Source: Leucobacter sp. OLIS6 (GTDB lineage: Bacteria > Actinomycetota > Actinomycetes > Actinomycetales > Microbacteriaceae). From it: a stretch of 64,000 nucleotides of DNA. Of the stretch, positions 34,783 to 42,569 are shown in pieces (the first letter of the stretch is position 1; every line of letters begins with the position of its first letter). The position numbers and the translations under genes were made by a program. Location of the stretch: NCBI RefSeq assembly GCF_002752355.1, contig NZ_MRAV01000011.1:372001-436000 (forward strand), given 5' to 3'. The notes below the pieces were generated by a model. The model was not told where the DNA came from and searched no databases. It was given only the letters and a program-made list of their open reading frames with translations.

Positions 34783-35135
34783 TGCCGGTCGAGTTCGCAC
34801 TGTTCGCTCCCGGCCCGATCTCGGTCGAGGAGCAGCGGGGCATCGCCGAGGTGATGAATCCTCCGCTGGTCGCCACGCAGACTCGGGACGGGGGAACCCT
34901 GGAGTTCACCGAGTTCGACGGGACGCCGGTGATCACCCTCGGGCGCGCTCGCGTCGTGGAGACCCAGGCCGACCTCCGCCGCGTATTCCGGCACGAGGTC
35001 GAGGTGCCCGATGACACGACCTGCTGGTACGAGGGGGCGGGTCCGCAGGGCAGCATCGAACGCGGACTCGCGGTGCTCTTCGGGCTCGCCGAGCTGTCGG
35101 GAGGCACGCCCGTGGTGAAGGGAATGCAACTGTGA
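34782..35135 (+). CDS. Small hypothetical protein of the WXG100 operon
   Basis: I do not recognise this 117-residue soluble protein. It is rich in beta-type segments (VEFALFAPGPISVEEQRGIAEVM, GTLEFTEFDGTPVITLGRARVVETQADLRRVF) and ends with a Gly-rich GGTPVVKGMQL. Its ATG lies within the stop of the DUF6177-like gene (TGATG), and its end overlaps the next GTG. It is therefore coupled to both and probably acts with the DUF6177-like protein. Confidence 0.8.
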   Translation: MPVEFALFAPGPISVEEQRGIAEVMNPPLVATQTRDGGTLEFTEFDGTPVITLGRARVVETQADLRRVFRHEVEVPDDTTCWYEGAGPQGSIERGLAVLFGLAELSGGTPVVKGMQL

Positions 35136-35476
35136 GCGGTTGGCAATTGGACCCGCAGGGCATCAACACGACCCTGCAGAGCACCGAGACCGCATTCCTG
35201 GCGCTGTCGACCGCGCTGAGCGGCATGGGCGAGAGCGTGCAGCAGCCGGTCATCGACGGCGGCGGTGGCGACGGGATCGTCGCAGGCGCCCTCCAGGCGT
35301 TCCTCGTCGATCAGCGCGACGGCAGGCTGAAGCGGATCGGCGAGACGGTCAAGAACACCCTGAACTGCACCTCTGCGGCGGCGAACTGCTACTTCGCCGG
35401 CGACGAGCAGATGGCGCAGAACTCGATCACCGCCGCGGGCAAGGCGGCCAGCACCAGCGACACCACCCGGTTCTGA
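35132..35476 (+). CDS. Small helical protein, DUF6507/WXG-like, before the toxin gene
   Basis: The 114-residue protein starts at GTG 35132, overlapping the previous stop. It reads MSGWQLDPQGINTTLQSTET at the start and is mainly helical, with a Gly-rich turn (VIDGGGGDGIVAGALQAF) in the centre, recalling the turn of WXG proteins. From memory it matches DUF6507 members. In T7SS loci such small helical proteins directly before a large toxin often pair with its N-terminal helices for export; this is an inference here. The toxin GTG follows 27 bases later. Confidence 0.72.
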   Translation: MSGWQLDPQGINTTLQSTETAFLALSTALSGMGESVQQPVIDGGGGDGIVAGALQAFLVDQRDGRLKRIGETVKNTLNCTSAAANCYFAGDEQMAQNSITAAGKAASTSDTTRF

Positions 35477-35503
35477 CCCGGTACGACCAGAAAGTTCCCC
35501 ACC

Positions 35504-37783
35504 GTGGCAGATAGCAGAACGTCGAAGTCGTCGGACGGACTGATTTACCCTCCGGGTATCCCGACGGACGATCTCAAGCCCGAGTCCATCACGAGCGCCG
35601 CCGACGCGCTCGACCTCGTCGCAGGCAAGGTGAGCGCCAGCGCCGACGGCGTCGACACGGCCTGGACCCCGATCTCGGCGTCGTTCGTCGCGCCGGATGC
35701 GCAGATCGTCTACGGCGGTATGGCTCCGGCGACCGCGTCGACCCGCACGGTCGCGAGCAAGCTGACCAAGGTCGCCGCTGCGCTCCGGACGTACGGCCAG
35801 GAGCTCGTGGCGGTGAAGAAGTCGCTCGAGGCGGTCAAATCCGAGGCCGCCAAGTGGCTCGCCTCCGACTTCGACAGCGAGAACCGGGTCTGGGTGCTCG
35901 CCCATCGTACGAAGGCGTACGAGTGGGATATCCAGGTCTCCAAGGTGAACATCGTCACCGACCCGTTCGAGTACCTCAGGGGACGGGGCGAGACGGTCCG
36001 CGCGGGCTGGCTTGGCTACCCCGAGATCCGTGCGTACTGGCGCGAGTCGGGAGACCACGTCGAGCGCAACAACGAACTGCTCGACAAGGTCGCCGACGCC
36101 TACGCGAAACTCAATGCGCTCCAGGTCGAGTGCGCGAATGCGATCAACGCGCTGCGGGACACCGCCGGTGAGAAGCTCAAGGCGATCGACGCCGAGGCGC
36201 TCAAGATCGGCGGCGAGCACGCCGCCGACCTGCCCTGGGGAAAGCAGGCGGAGCACGAGCGCACCTGCACCGAGAACTTCGGCCAGGGTGCCGCGAACAC
36301 GGGCATCTCCCTGTTGAACTTCGTGGGGGTGAACTACGAGGGCCGTGAGTGGTCGTGGACCTGGGAGACCTTTGGGAACACCTGGGGTGGGCTGCTCGAC
36401 GGGGCGAACTCGCTGATCGCAACGGTGAATCCCCTGGTCTGGGGACTGGCGCTGCTCGGCGACAAGGAAGCGCAGAAGCTCTGGGGTGACTCGTCAGCGA
36501 AGTCTCTGGAGATGCTGAAGGGCATCGTCTCGTGGGACAAGTGGTTCACGAACCCGGCGGAAGCCGCGGGCGAGGTCGCTGCGGGATTCGTCCCGATCGC
36601 CGGCTGGGCGGGCAAGGGATCGAAACTGGGCGCGGGCGCCCGTGCACTGGCCCGTGACACCGCGGAGGCTATTGCCAAGCGTGCGGCAGCGGCCGGTGAG
36701 CGGGTGACGCGTCTCCTGGACGATCTCAAGAACCCGAAACCGCCGAAGGTCGATGTGGCGGACGGGGTCAAGGGTCCGCATGCCGGCGAGGGACCCCGGG
36801 TCGAGATGCCGGATCGGAGCGGGTCGCAGGCGCCGCACGTTGAGCGCGGCGGTGAGACCGGTGGCGGTCCGAAGCACGACGGGGATTCCGCGGGGCAGGG
36901 TTCCCCCGGCCATCATGAGGGCGATTCCGGGAACGGATCCGCGGGGGACCGGGATCCTGCGGGGAATCCGAAGGGCGACTCCGGCCATGAAGGCTCGGGC
37001 GAGGGGTCCCACGGCGATGGTGGGCAGCGGCCCGATCCGGGCAAGGACACCGGAGGGCCGGATGGCAGCGGTGGCGACTCGGGCGCTCATCCTTCTCCGG
37101 TCGACGCCGGACCGAACGGACCGGACCACGGTCCAGGCTGGGAGCGGACCCCGGCGGATCAGGAAAAGGGCTATGTGAAGGGCGACGGCGACGGGCGCAC
37201 CTATCCCGATAACGCCGACAGCGGCCCGTATCCTGTGAAGAACGATCTGAACCAGAAGACCTGGGACCTGATCGCCGATCCGGATGCTCCGTACGGGCGC
37301 GATTACAATACGAACCAGCCGCTCACCAAGGCTGAATACGACGAGAGATTCGCGAAGCCTGGGGCAGAGGAAGGGCAGGCCTGGTGGCGCTATCCTTCGA
37401 ATGATGGCGCCGTCCCCGGATCGCGTGTGGTGTACTCGGATCCCGCGGAGTTCCTGAGGACATACGGCGTCCAGGTCGACCGGATCGGCGCACCCAACGG
37501 CGGATACCTCGGCGTGTTCGAGCATGGCAAGCCCGCCACCTTCGAGCAGCGTGGGTTGCCCGTGGACTCGCTCAATAAGCCGTACTATCAATACGAATTC
37601 GCTGGGGACGCTATCGAGCGAATGAAGGCAGATGGCGTGAGGCTGGAAATATCCAGAATCGATAAGGCGTTCGGTCGGGACGGCGGAGGCTTGCAGCTTC
37701 GGATCCTGGAGAAGGATCTCGAGAGCGGCAAGTGGAAAGAGCTGAGTGTCAGCGAAATGGAGATGCGAGGCTACCTTGGATAA
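35504..37783 (+). CDS. T7SS polymorphic toxin with C-terminal TNT (NAD glycohydrolase) domain
   Basis: The 759-residue protein has three parts. Residues 1-280 are helical and resemble a WXG/LXG export domain. A hydrophobic middle follows (IATVNPLVWGLALLG, EVAAGFVPIAGWAG), then a Gly/Asp/His-rich disordered linker at about 415-560. The C-terminus is a TNT domain: GGYLG...ATFEQRGLPVDSLNKPYYQYEF and then IDKAFGRDGGGLQLRI, with Gln731 at the position of the catalytic Gln of CpnT-type toxins. TNT toxins hydrolyse NAD(P)+. The 3' part is visibly lower in GC than the 5' part, as in modular toxins. The next gene, overlapping its end, is the expected immunity gene. Confidence 0.9.
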   Translation: MADSRTSKSSDGLIYPPGIPTDDLKPESITSAADALDLVAGKVSASADGVDTAWTPISASFVAPDAQIVYGGMAPATASTRTVASKLTKVAAALRTYGQELVAVKKSLEAVKSEAAKWLASDFDSENRVWVLAHRTKAYEWDIQVSKVNIVTDPFEYLRGRGETVRAGWLGYPEIRAYWRESGDHVERNNELLDKVADAYAKLNALQVECANAINALRDTAGEKLKAIDAEALKIGGEHAADLPWGKQAEHERTCTENFGQGAANTGISLLNFVGVNYEGREWSWTWETFGNTWGGLLDGANSLIATVNPLVWGLALLGDKEAQKLWGDSSAKSLEMLKGIVSWDKWFTNPAEAAGEVAAGFVPIAGWAGKGSKLGAGARALARDTAEAIAKRAAAAGERVTRLLDDLKNPKPPKVDVADGVKGPHAGEGPRVEMPDRSGSQAPHVERGGETGGGPKHDGDSAGQGSPGHHEGDSGNGSAGDRDPAGNPKGDSGHEGSGEGSHGDGGQRPDPGKDTGGPDGSGGDSGAHPSPVDAGPNGPDHGPGWERTPADQEKGYVKGDGDGRTYPDNADSGPYPVKNDLNQKTWDLIADPDAPYGRDYNTNQPLTKAEYDERFAKPGAEEGQAWWRYPSNDGAVPGSRVVYSDPAEFLRTYGVQVDRIGAPNGGYLGVFEHGKPATFEQRGLPVDSLNKPYYQYEFAGDAIERMKADGVRLEISRIDKAFGRDGGGLQLRILEKDLESGKWKELSVSEMEMRGYLG

Positions 37784-38396
37784 GAGCGTCCTGTCGTGGA
37801 GCGCGGATTTTGTGTCCTGGATGTCGGAACTGGAAGCGCCGGGGCAGTCGGTCTACTTCTCGGGGCCGGGGGATAGCGCTCGCCGGACATCATTTACCGC
37901 GGACCATGGCGAAGTGGCCTATGTTCTCGAGGCGCTGCCGGATGGATGGGTTCGGCTTTCGAAATCCCTCCGGGGCTCTTCGCCCGAGTTTGTGTACGAT
38001 TTCGCAACCCAGGAACAAGCCGAGGCGTACCTCTGCGTGGCATACGCCGACCTGGTGCGGGACAGGCTGGGCTACATTCATAAATCGCCGGAGGATCACC
38101 TCGACCCGAAGCAGAGGGTGGGCCAGGAATCCGGCCGCCTGGAAGTGAGATTCGTCCCGTGGCAGGGACCCGAAGCATTCGACGGTCCGAGGCGAATGCG
38201 GGTCTTCTCCGCTCAGGGCATCGACTGCTTCCGCGGCGCGTATCCCTTGGAGGACGTGCCTCGAACTCCCGGTCGAATTGATCGCGCGGTGGCGTTGAGC
38301 TGGTACATCGATCAGCCGCTTCAGCAGGTCCTCGAGTCACTGCGCGATCCGAGCGGGGGGCCTCTCTTCGAACTCCTCGGGGACCGACGCGCTTAG
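37776..38396 (+). CDS. Probable immunity protein for the TNT toxin
   Basis: The 206-residue soluble protein has no family I can name with certainty; Imm61-type proteins, which include the mycobacterial TNT antitoxin, are a candidate. It contains several aromatic strands (WSADFVSWMSELEAPGQSVYFSG, GWVRLSKSLRG, LEVRFVPWQGPEAF). I chose TTG 37776 because GCGAGG lies five bases upstream and the start overlaps the toxin stop, giving tight coupling. ATG 37746 is in frame but lies well inside the toxin gene and has no better ribosome site. Toxin adjacency, overlap and lower GC support the immunity role. Confidence 0.72.
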   Translation: MDKSVLSWSADFVSWMSELEAPGQSVYFSGPGDSARRTSFTADHGEVAYVLEALPDGWVRLSKSLRGSSPEFVYDFATQEQAEAYLCVAYADLVRDRLGYIHKSPEDHLDPKQRVGQESGRLEVRFVPWQGPEAFDGPRRMRVFSAQGIDCFRGAYPLEDVPRTPGRIDRAVALSWYIDQPLQQVLESLRDPSGGPLFELLGDRRA

Positions 38397-38561
38397 TGCT
38401 CTGCCTCGGTTGTGGAGACACGATCGCCGAGCGGTCCAGATGGGGCTCCAAAAGTGCCGGGAGTTGACCGCGGGACACGGTTCACAGCAGTCTTCCTGGC
38501 CCTGGGTCATCCGACCGAATGCTACTGTTCGAGTTCTTCACAAATTTCTGAGGTGGGGGAG

Positions 38562-39122
38562 ATGACCTACGTCGGAGTACACGTGTTTCGGCAGGAGAAT
38601 CCGACGCCGTGGTGGCTGCTCTGGGGCGGCATGAACGCAGTGCTGCTGCTCCTTCTGGGCGTTCGCGCAGCGATCGCGCTCGTCGTGGAGCGGTCCTGGA
38701 TCGAGACCGCGGTCGCGATCCTGCTGCTGCTCGTCGTCAATGCGATCCTCGTCCCGATCCTCGCCCTCAAGCTGCGTAGACGCATCGCGCTGGACTTCGA
38801 CGCCGGCACGATCGGCACCGAGCGGACCGGACCGATGCCCGCCGCCGAGTTCGTCATGATCGTCGACAACGCCCGCACCTTCCCGCAGCCGGCGCACCTG
38901 GTGGAGTTCTGCTTTCAACGGGGCAGCGTCGGCGTCGAGGTCGGCGCGTTTCGTCAGCGCCCGGAGTTCCGTGCGCGCAATGAGGCGCTGCTCGCCTTCC
39001 TCTGGACTTGGCTCCCGGTGCCGCAGCAGCATCGATCCGAGCTCGCCCCGGGGCCGGTTCCCGGGATCACCCGCGCCGCAGTCGGCAAGGAGGAAACGCT
39101 TCGACTGCTGCGACTGAGCTGA
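38562..39122 (+). CDS. Two-TM membrane protein of unknown function
   Basis: The 186-residue protein starts at ATG 38562 after AGGTGGGGGAG. Two TMs at about 18-38 (WLLWGGMNAVLLLLLGVRAAIALVV) and 44-66 (IETAVAILLLLVVNAILVPILAL) precede a cytosolic beta-rich domain of about 110 residues (ALDFDAGTIGTERTGPMPAAEFVMIVD). This is the outline of small PH-like/YdbT-type membrane proteins, but I cannot assign it. The 165 bases before it, after the immunity gene, include the AT-rich TACTGTTCGAGTTCTTCACA, which may hold its promoter. Confidence 0.75.
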   Translation: MTYVGVHVFRQENPTPWWLLWGGMNAVLLLLLGVRAAIALVVERSWIETAVAILLLLVVNAILVPILALKLRRRIALDFDAGTIGTERTGPMPAAEFVMIVDNARTFPQPAHLVEFCFQRGSVGVEVGAFRQRPEFRARNEALLAFLWTWLPVPQQHRSELAPGPVPGITRAAVGKEETLRLLRLS

Positions 39123-39290
39123 TCCGTGGGCGATGCTTCGGCAAGGAGGCTCCGGAACCGGGGGAGGATTCAGAATTCCGGATCCGCGAATTCCGCGGTA
39201 TTCTGCGGCAAGGTTTGCCGCCGAGCTGCCGGTAGGGAAGAATCGGCAGCGTATCGGCGCTTGCGGGGAACATGTAGAGGAGTTCGCGAT

Positions 39291-40913
39291 ATGGGGAATG
39301 CTCCCTTCTGGGTCATGTTCGGAGTATCCGGTCTGATCGGTCTCGGACTGTACATCTGGTACCTCGCCGCGCTCTCGCGGCTGTTCCCCAAGCTCGACCT
39401 GCCGTCATCCCACGGCTGGATCCCCGTCTGGAACGACTGGCGCCTGCTGCAGCGCGCCGATCTGCCGGGCTGGCTGATCCTCGCATTCCTCGTGCCCGGT
39501 CTCGCGATCGTCGGCTACATCGTGCGACTGATCGCTTACCACCGCCTCACCACCGAGGCCCGGGGCAGCGTCGGCTACACCGTCGCGGGCGCGTTCATCC
39601 CCGCGCTCTGGGCGACCCTGCTGAACGGGCACATGGCGCGTTCGGGCGGCGGCGTGATGCGCCAGTCCTCCGGATTCTCCGATTTCGCTCCGGCCGGTCA
39701 GCAGCCCGGTGGATTCGCACCCCAGCCCGGCGGGTACGCGCCCCAACCGACCCAGCAGCCGACCGGTTTCGCACCGCAGCCCGCGCACCAGCAGTTCGGC
39801 GCTCCGCCCGCCCCCGCGCAGCCCGTGGCGCCGCAGTTCGCGCCGCAGCCGGCCCCCCAGCAGAGCCAGCCGCAGTCCGCCGCCTATCAGCAGCAGACTC
39901 CGCAGCAGCCGGCGCCCCCGCAGCCGTTCGCGCCGCCGCAGCCTCCGGTCGCCGCGCAGCCCGCGCCGGCCGTGCAGGATCCGTGGGCCGTGCCGCCGGC
40001 GCAGCCCGCACCGGAGCCGACCGGCTTCGACGCGCTCCTCGCCGAGGCGCAGCAGCCGGCCGCGCCCGAGGCTGCGCCCCCGGCGCCGAGGCACGCCGCC
40101 CCCGAGGCGGCTCCCCAGCTCGACGGCCCGCTGGGCGGCGATACCGAGCGCGAGTACGCCCGGCTGGCGGCCGAGGGCCTCCAGGCACCGCCGGCGTCCC
40201 GGCTCGAGCCGCAGGCGCCTCCGCAGCCGTTCTCCTGGCCGGGTTCCGCGCCCGCGGCACCCGCGGCCGATCCCGCTCCTGCCGCACCTCCCGCGGCGGC
40301 GCCGGCCGCGCCGGCCGTGCCGCCGACTCCGGTCGCGGCACCCGCTCCGGTGCCGCCGATCGTCAGCGCTCCTCCGACTCCCATTCCGGTCGCACCGGCG
40401 GCCGACTCGGCGCTCGATCCGTCCGTCGTGAACACCGACTCCGAGTCCGCCTACACCACGCGCAAGGTCCGCAAGGCGGAGCCCGCGGCCGACGCCGCTG
40501 ACGCGGCCCAGCAGGCGATGCCGGCCGAGGTCGAGCGCACCGACGACGAGCTGGATCGCACCGTGGTCGTCGCCCGCCGTCCGCGCATCGACTGGGTGCT
40601 GGAGCTCCCCGATGGCGAGCGGCTGCCGCTGCGCGACGAAGAGGTCATCATCGGCCGGAAGCCGCGCGGGCCCGAGGGCATGGCGCTGCTCACGATCCCC
40701 GATCCGACGCGCACGCTCTCGAAGTCGCACGCGCGCCTGCGGTACGACGGCGACATGTGGTCGATCGAGGATCTCGGCTCGACCAACGGCCTGGTGCTGC
40801 TGTTCGACGACGACACCGAAGAGGACGTGACCCCGCACTCGGAGGTGCTCGCCACCGAGCGCATGGTGATCGGCACGCTCGAGGTGCGGCTGATCCGCAA
40901 CGGTGACGCGTGA
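39291..40913 (+). CDS. DUF5684-like membrane protein with Pro/Gln-rich linker and FHA domain
   Basis: The 540-residue protein starts at ATG 39291 after AGAGGAG. Residues 1-115 hold three to four hydrophobic segments of the DUF5684 type (GLYIWYLAALSRLFPKLDLPSSHGWIPVWNDW). Residues 125-410 are a Pro/Ala/Gln-rich disordered linker. A DELDRTVVVARRPR motif (Thr424) then directly precedes a C-terminal FHA domain (VIIGRKPRGPEGMALLTIPDPTRTLSKSHARLRYDG, then DLGSTNGLVLLFDDD). The Arg, Ser and Asn needed for phosphothreonine binding are present. Its GTGA junction couples it to the PP2C gene. It may self-associate or bind the other motif proteins once Thr424 is phosphorylated. Confidence 0.9.
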   Translation: MGNAPFWVMFGVSGLIGLGLYIWYLAALSRLFPKLDLPSSHGWIPVWNDWRLLQRADLPGWLILAFLVPGLAIVGYIVRLIAYHRLTTEARGSVGYTVAGAFIPALWATLLNGHMARSGGGVMRQSSGFSDFAPAGQQPGGFAPQPGGYAPQPTQQPTGFAPQPAHQQFGAPPAPAQPVAPQFAPQPAPQQSQPQSAAYQQQTPQQPAPPQPFAPPQPPVAAQPAPAVQDPWAVPPAQPAPEPTGFDALLAEAQQPAAPEAAPPAPRHAAPEAAPQLDGPLGGDTEREYARLAAEGLQAPPASRLEPQAPPQPFSWPGSAPAAPAADPAPAAPPAAAPAAPAVPPTPVAAPAPVPPIVSAPPTPIPVAPAADSALDPSVVNTDSESAYTTRKVRKAEPAADAADAAQQAMPAEVERTDDELDRTVVVARRPRIDWVLELPDGERLPLRDEEVIIGRKPRGPEGMALLTIPDPTRTLSKSHARLRYDGDMWSIEDLGSTNGLVLLFDDDTEEDVTPHSEVLATERMVIGTLEVRLIRNGDA

Positions 40914-41701
40914 TCCGACTCGAAGCCGCGGCCCTCACCCACCCCGGCCTGCGCCGCGCGGTGAACGAGGACTCGCTGCTCGCCCGGGACCCGGTGTTCC
41001 TGGTCGCTGACGGCATGGGCGGCCACGACGCGGGCGACCGCGCCAGTCACGCCGCCATCGCGGCCTTCTCGGGGCGGTTCGCCGCGACGCCCGAGGGCGT
41101 ACCGATCACCCAGATCGAGGGCGCCATCGACAGCGCCCGCGCGGCGGTCGCGGGGCTCTCCGCTCAGACCGAGCGCGGCGCCGGCTGCACGCTCACCGGC
41201 GCGATCCGCACCTCGGTCGAGGGCGTACCCCACTGGTACGTGCTCAACATCGGCGACTCCCGCGTGTACCTCCACCGGGGCTCCGAGCTCGTGCAGGTGA
41301 CCCGCGACCACTCGCTGCAGGAGGAACTGCGCGCGGAGGGGAGCGCGGACGCCGGGCGGGTGTCCCGCAACGTGATCACCCGAGCCCTCGGTTCGCTCGA
41401 CTCCCGGCACGATGCCTGGCTGGTCCCCATCGAAGCGGGAACGCGCGTGCTGATCTGCTCGGACGGGCTGACGACGGAGGTCGGCGACGACGACCTGCGC
41501 GCGGTACTCACGAGGACCGCCGACGTCGACGCCGCGGCCGACGAACTGGTGCGGCGCGCCTGCGCGGCCGGCGGCCGGGACAACATCACGGTCGTGCTGG
41601 TCGAGGTGGCCGGGGGCGGATCCGCGCCGAACGGCGGGTTCGACGACGAGGACGAGAACGACCGGACCATCGAACGGACCCGGCCCGGCGTGCGGGCCTG
41701 A
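40910..41701 (+). CDS. PP2C-type Ser/Thr protein phosphatase
   Basis: The 263-residue soluble protein has all the bacterial PP2C (PPM) motifs: RRAVNEDSLL, VADGMGGHDAGDRAS with the metal-binding Asp residues, NIGDSRVYLHRG, ICSDGLTTEV and GGRDNITVVLVEV. It removes phosphate from Ser/Thr using Mn/Mg and is the natural antagonist of the kinase at 12.9 kb. The C-terminal tail reads DDEDENDRTIERTRP (Thr253), close to the threonine motif in the FHA and disordered proteins. The enzyme may thus itself be a phospho-target. It starts at GTG 40910, overlapping the FHA gene stop. Confidence 0.95.
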   Translation: MIRLEAAALTHPGLRRAVNEDSLLARDPVFLVADGMGGHDAGDRASHAAIAAFSGRFAATPEGVPITQIEGAIDSARAAVAGLSAQTERGAGCTLTGAIRTSVEGVPHWYVLNIGDSRVYLHRGSELVQVTRDHSLQEELRAEGSADAGRVSRNVITRALGSLDSRHDAWLVPIEAGTRVLICSDGLTTEVGDDDLRAVLTRTADVDAAADELVRRACAAGGRDNITVVLVEVAGGGSAPNGGFDDEDENDRTIERTRPGVRA

Positions 41702-41810
41702 ACGGCGCGGAACGTCCCTCCGAGCGGGCGTTCAGAGCGCATCGTGGGAGAATGCTCCGGTGCTCGCGCCGGGGATCGACCCCGCGCGACCGCTGCGAGG
41801 AAGGAACACG

Positions 41811-42569
41811 GTGAGGATCGAAGTCGAGGCCGTCACCAAGGGGCCGGGCGGCCGTGCGCTGCCGCAGACCTCGCTGACCGTCGAGAGCGGCCGTGCCGTG
41901 TTCGTCGAGGCGGAGACCGCCCAACGGCCGACCGTGCTCGGGCTCATCGCCACGGGCCGCATGAAGCCCGACACCGGCTCGGTGCGCCTCGACGGCGAAG
42001 CCGACCGGCGCGCGCTGCGGCACCGCACCGCGCTCGTGGACGCCCCCGACGTGAGCGAGCCGCACGGCGACGTCCGGCTGGGCGACGTGGTCGCCGAGGA
42101 GCTCATGTTCGCCGGGCAGCGCCGCGGGCTGCTCGCGGTGCGGCGAGAGCTCGACCGACTCGGGCTCCGCGACGAGGAGCGCACGATCATGGCCGACCTC
42201 GCGCCCGGGGCGCGCGTGCGTGCGCTGAGCGAGCTCGCCCTGCTGCGGCCCGACGTCGAGGCGATCGTGATCGTCTCGCCCGACCGGCACGGCGGCGATC
42301 CGGAGGAATGGTGGCGCATCTCGTGCGAGATCGCCGAACGCGGTACCGCCGTGCTCGTGATCGCCGGCCTCGCGGCTCGCGCCGCGATCGAGGCGCACCC
42401 CAACGGGTGGGGGACCGGCGAGGTGACGCCGCTGCGCGCCGAGCACGCGGCGAGCATCGCCGCGGCGCTCGCGGCCGATGAAGCCGGTGCGGCCGAAAGC
42501 GCCGGTGCCGCCGATCCCGGTGCCGGAGCTGCTGGCGCCGACGAGAACGGAACGGGAGCAGACGCGTGA
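41811..42569 (+). CDS. Pseudo-ABC ATPase, partner of YhgE/Pip
   Basis: The 252-residue protein keeps the outline of an ABC ATPase (IEVEAVTKGPGGRALPQTSLTVESGRAVFVEAET, LGLIATGRMKPDTGSVRLDGE, VRALSELALLRPDVEAIVIVSPD) but has lost its motifs. The Walker A region reads EAETAQRPTVL with no GKS/T, there is no LSGGQ, and Walker B lacks the catalytic acid pair. It should not hydrolyse ATP. GTG 41811 has AAGGAA five bases upstream. Its end overlaps the start of the second YhgE/Pip gene. It parallels the ABC-like gene at 3.7 kb, where only part of the motifs has decayed. Confidence 0.78.
   Translation: MRIEVEAVTKGPGGRALPQTSLTVESGRAVFVEAETAQRPTVLGLIATGRMKPDTGSVRLDGEADRRALRHRTALVDAPDVSEPHGDVRLGDVVAEELMFAGQRRGLLAVRRELDRLGLRDEERTIMADLAPGARVRALSELALLRPDVEAIVIVSPDRHGGDPEEWWRISCEIAERGTAVLVIAGLAARAAIEAHPNGWGTGEVTPLRAEHAASIAAALAADEAGAAESAGAADPGAGAAGADENGTGADA

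Noticed and set aside
39700-40420. Low-complexity GC-rich repeats as possible non-coding element
   Set aside because: They encode the Pro/Gln/Ala-rich linker of the FHA protein and stay in frame between two good domains.
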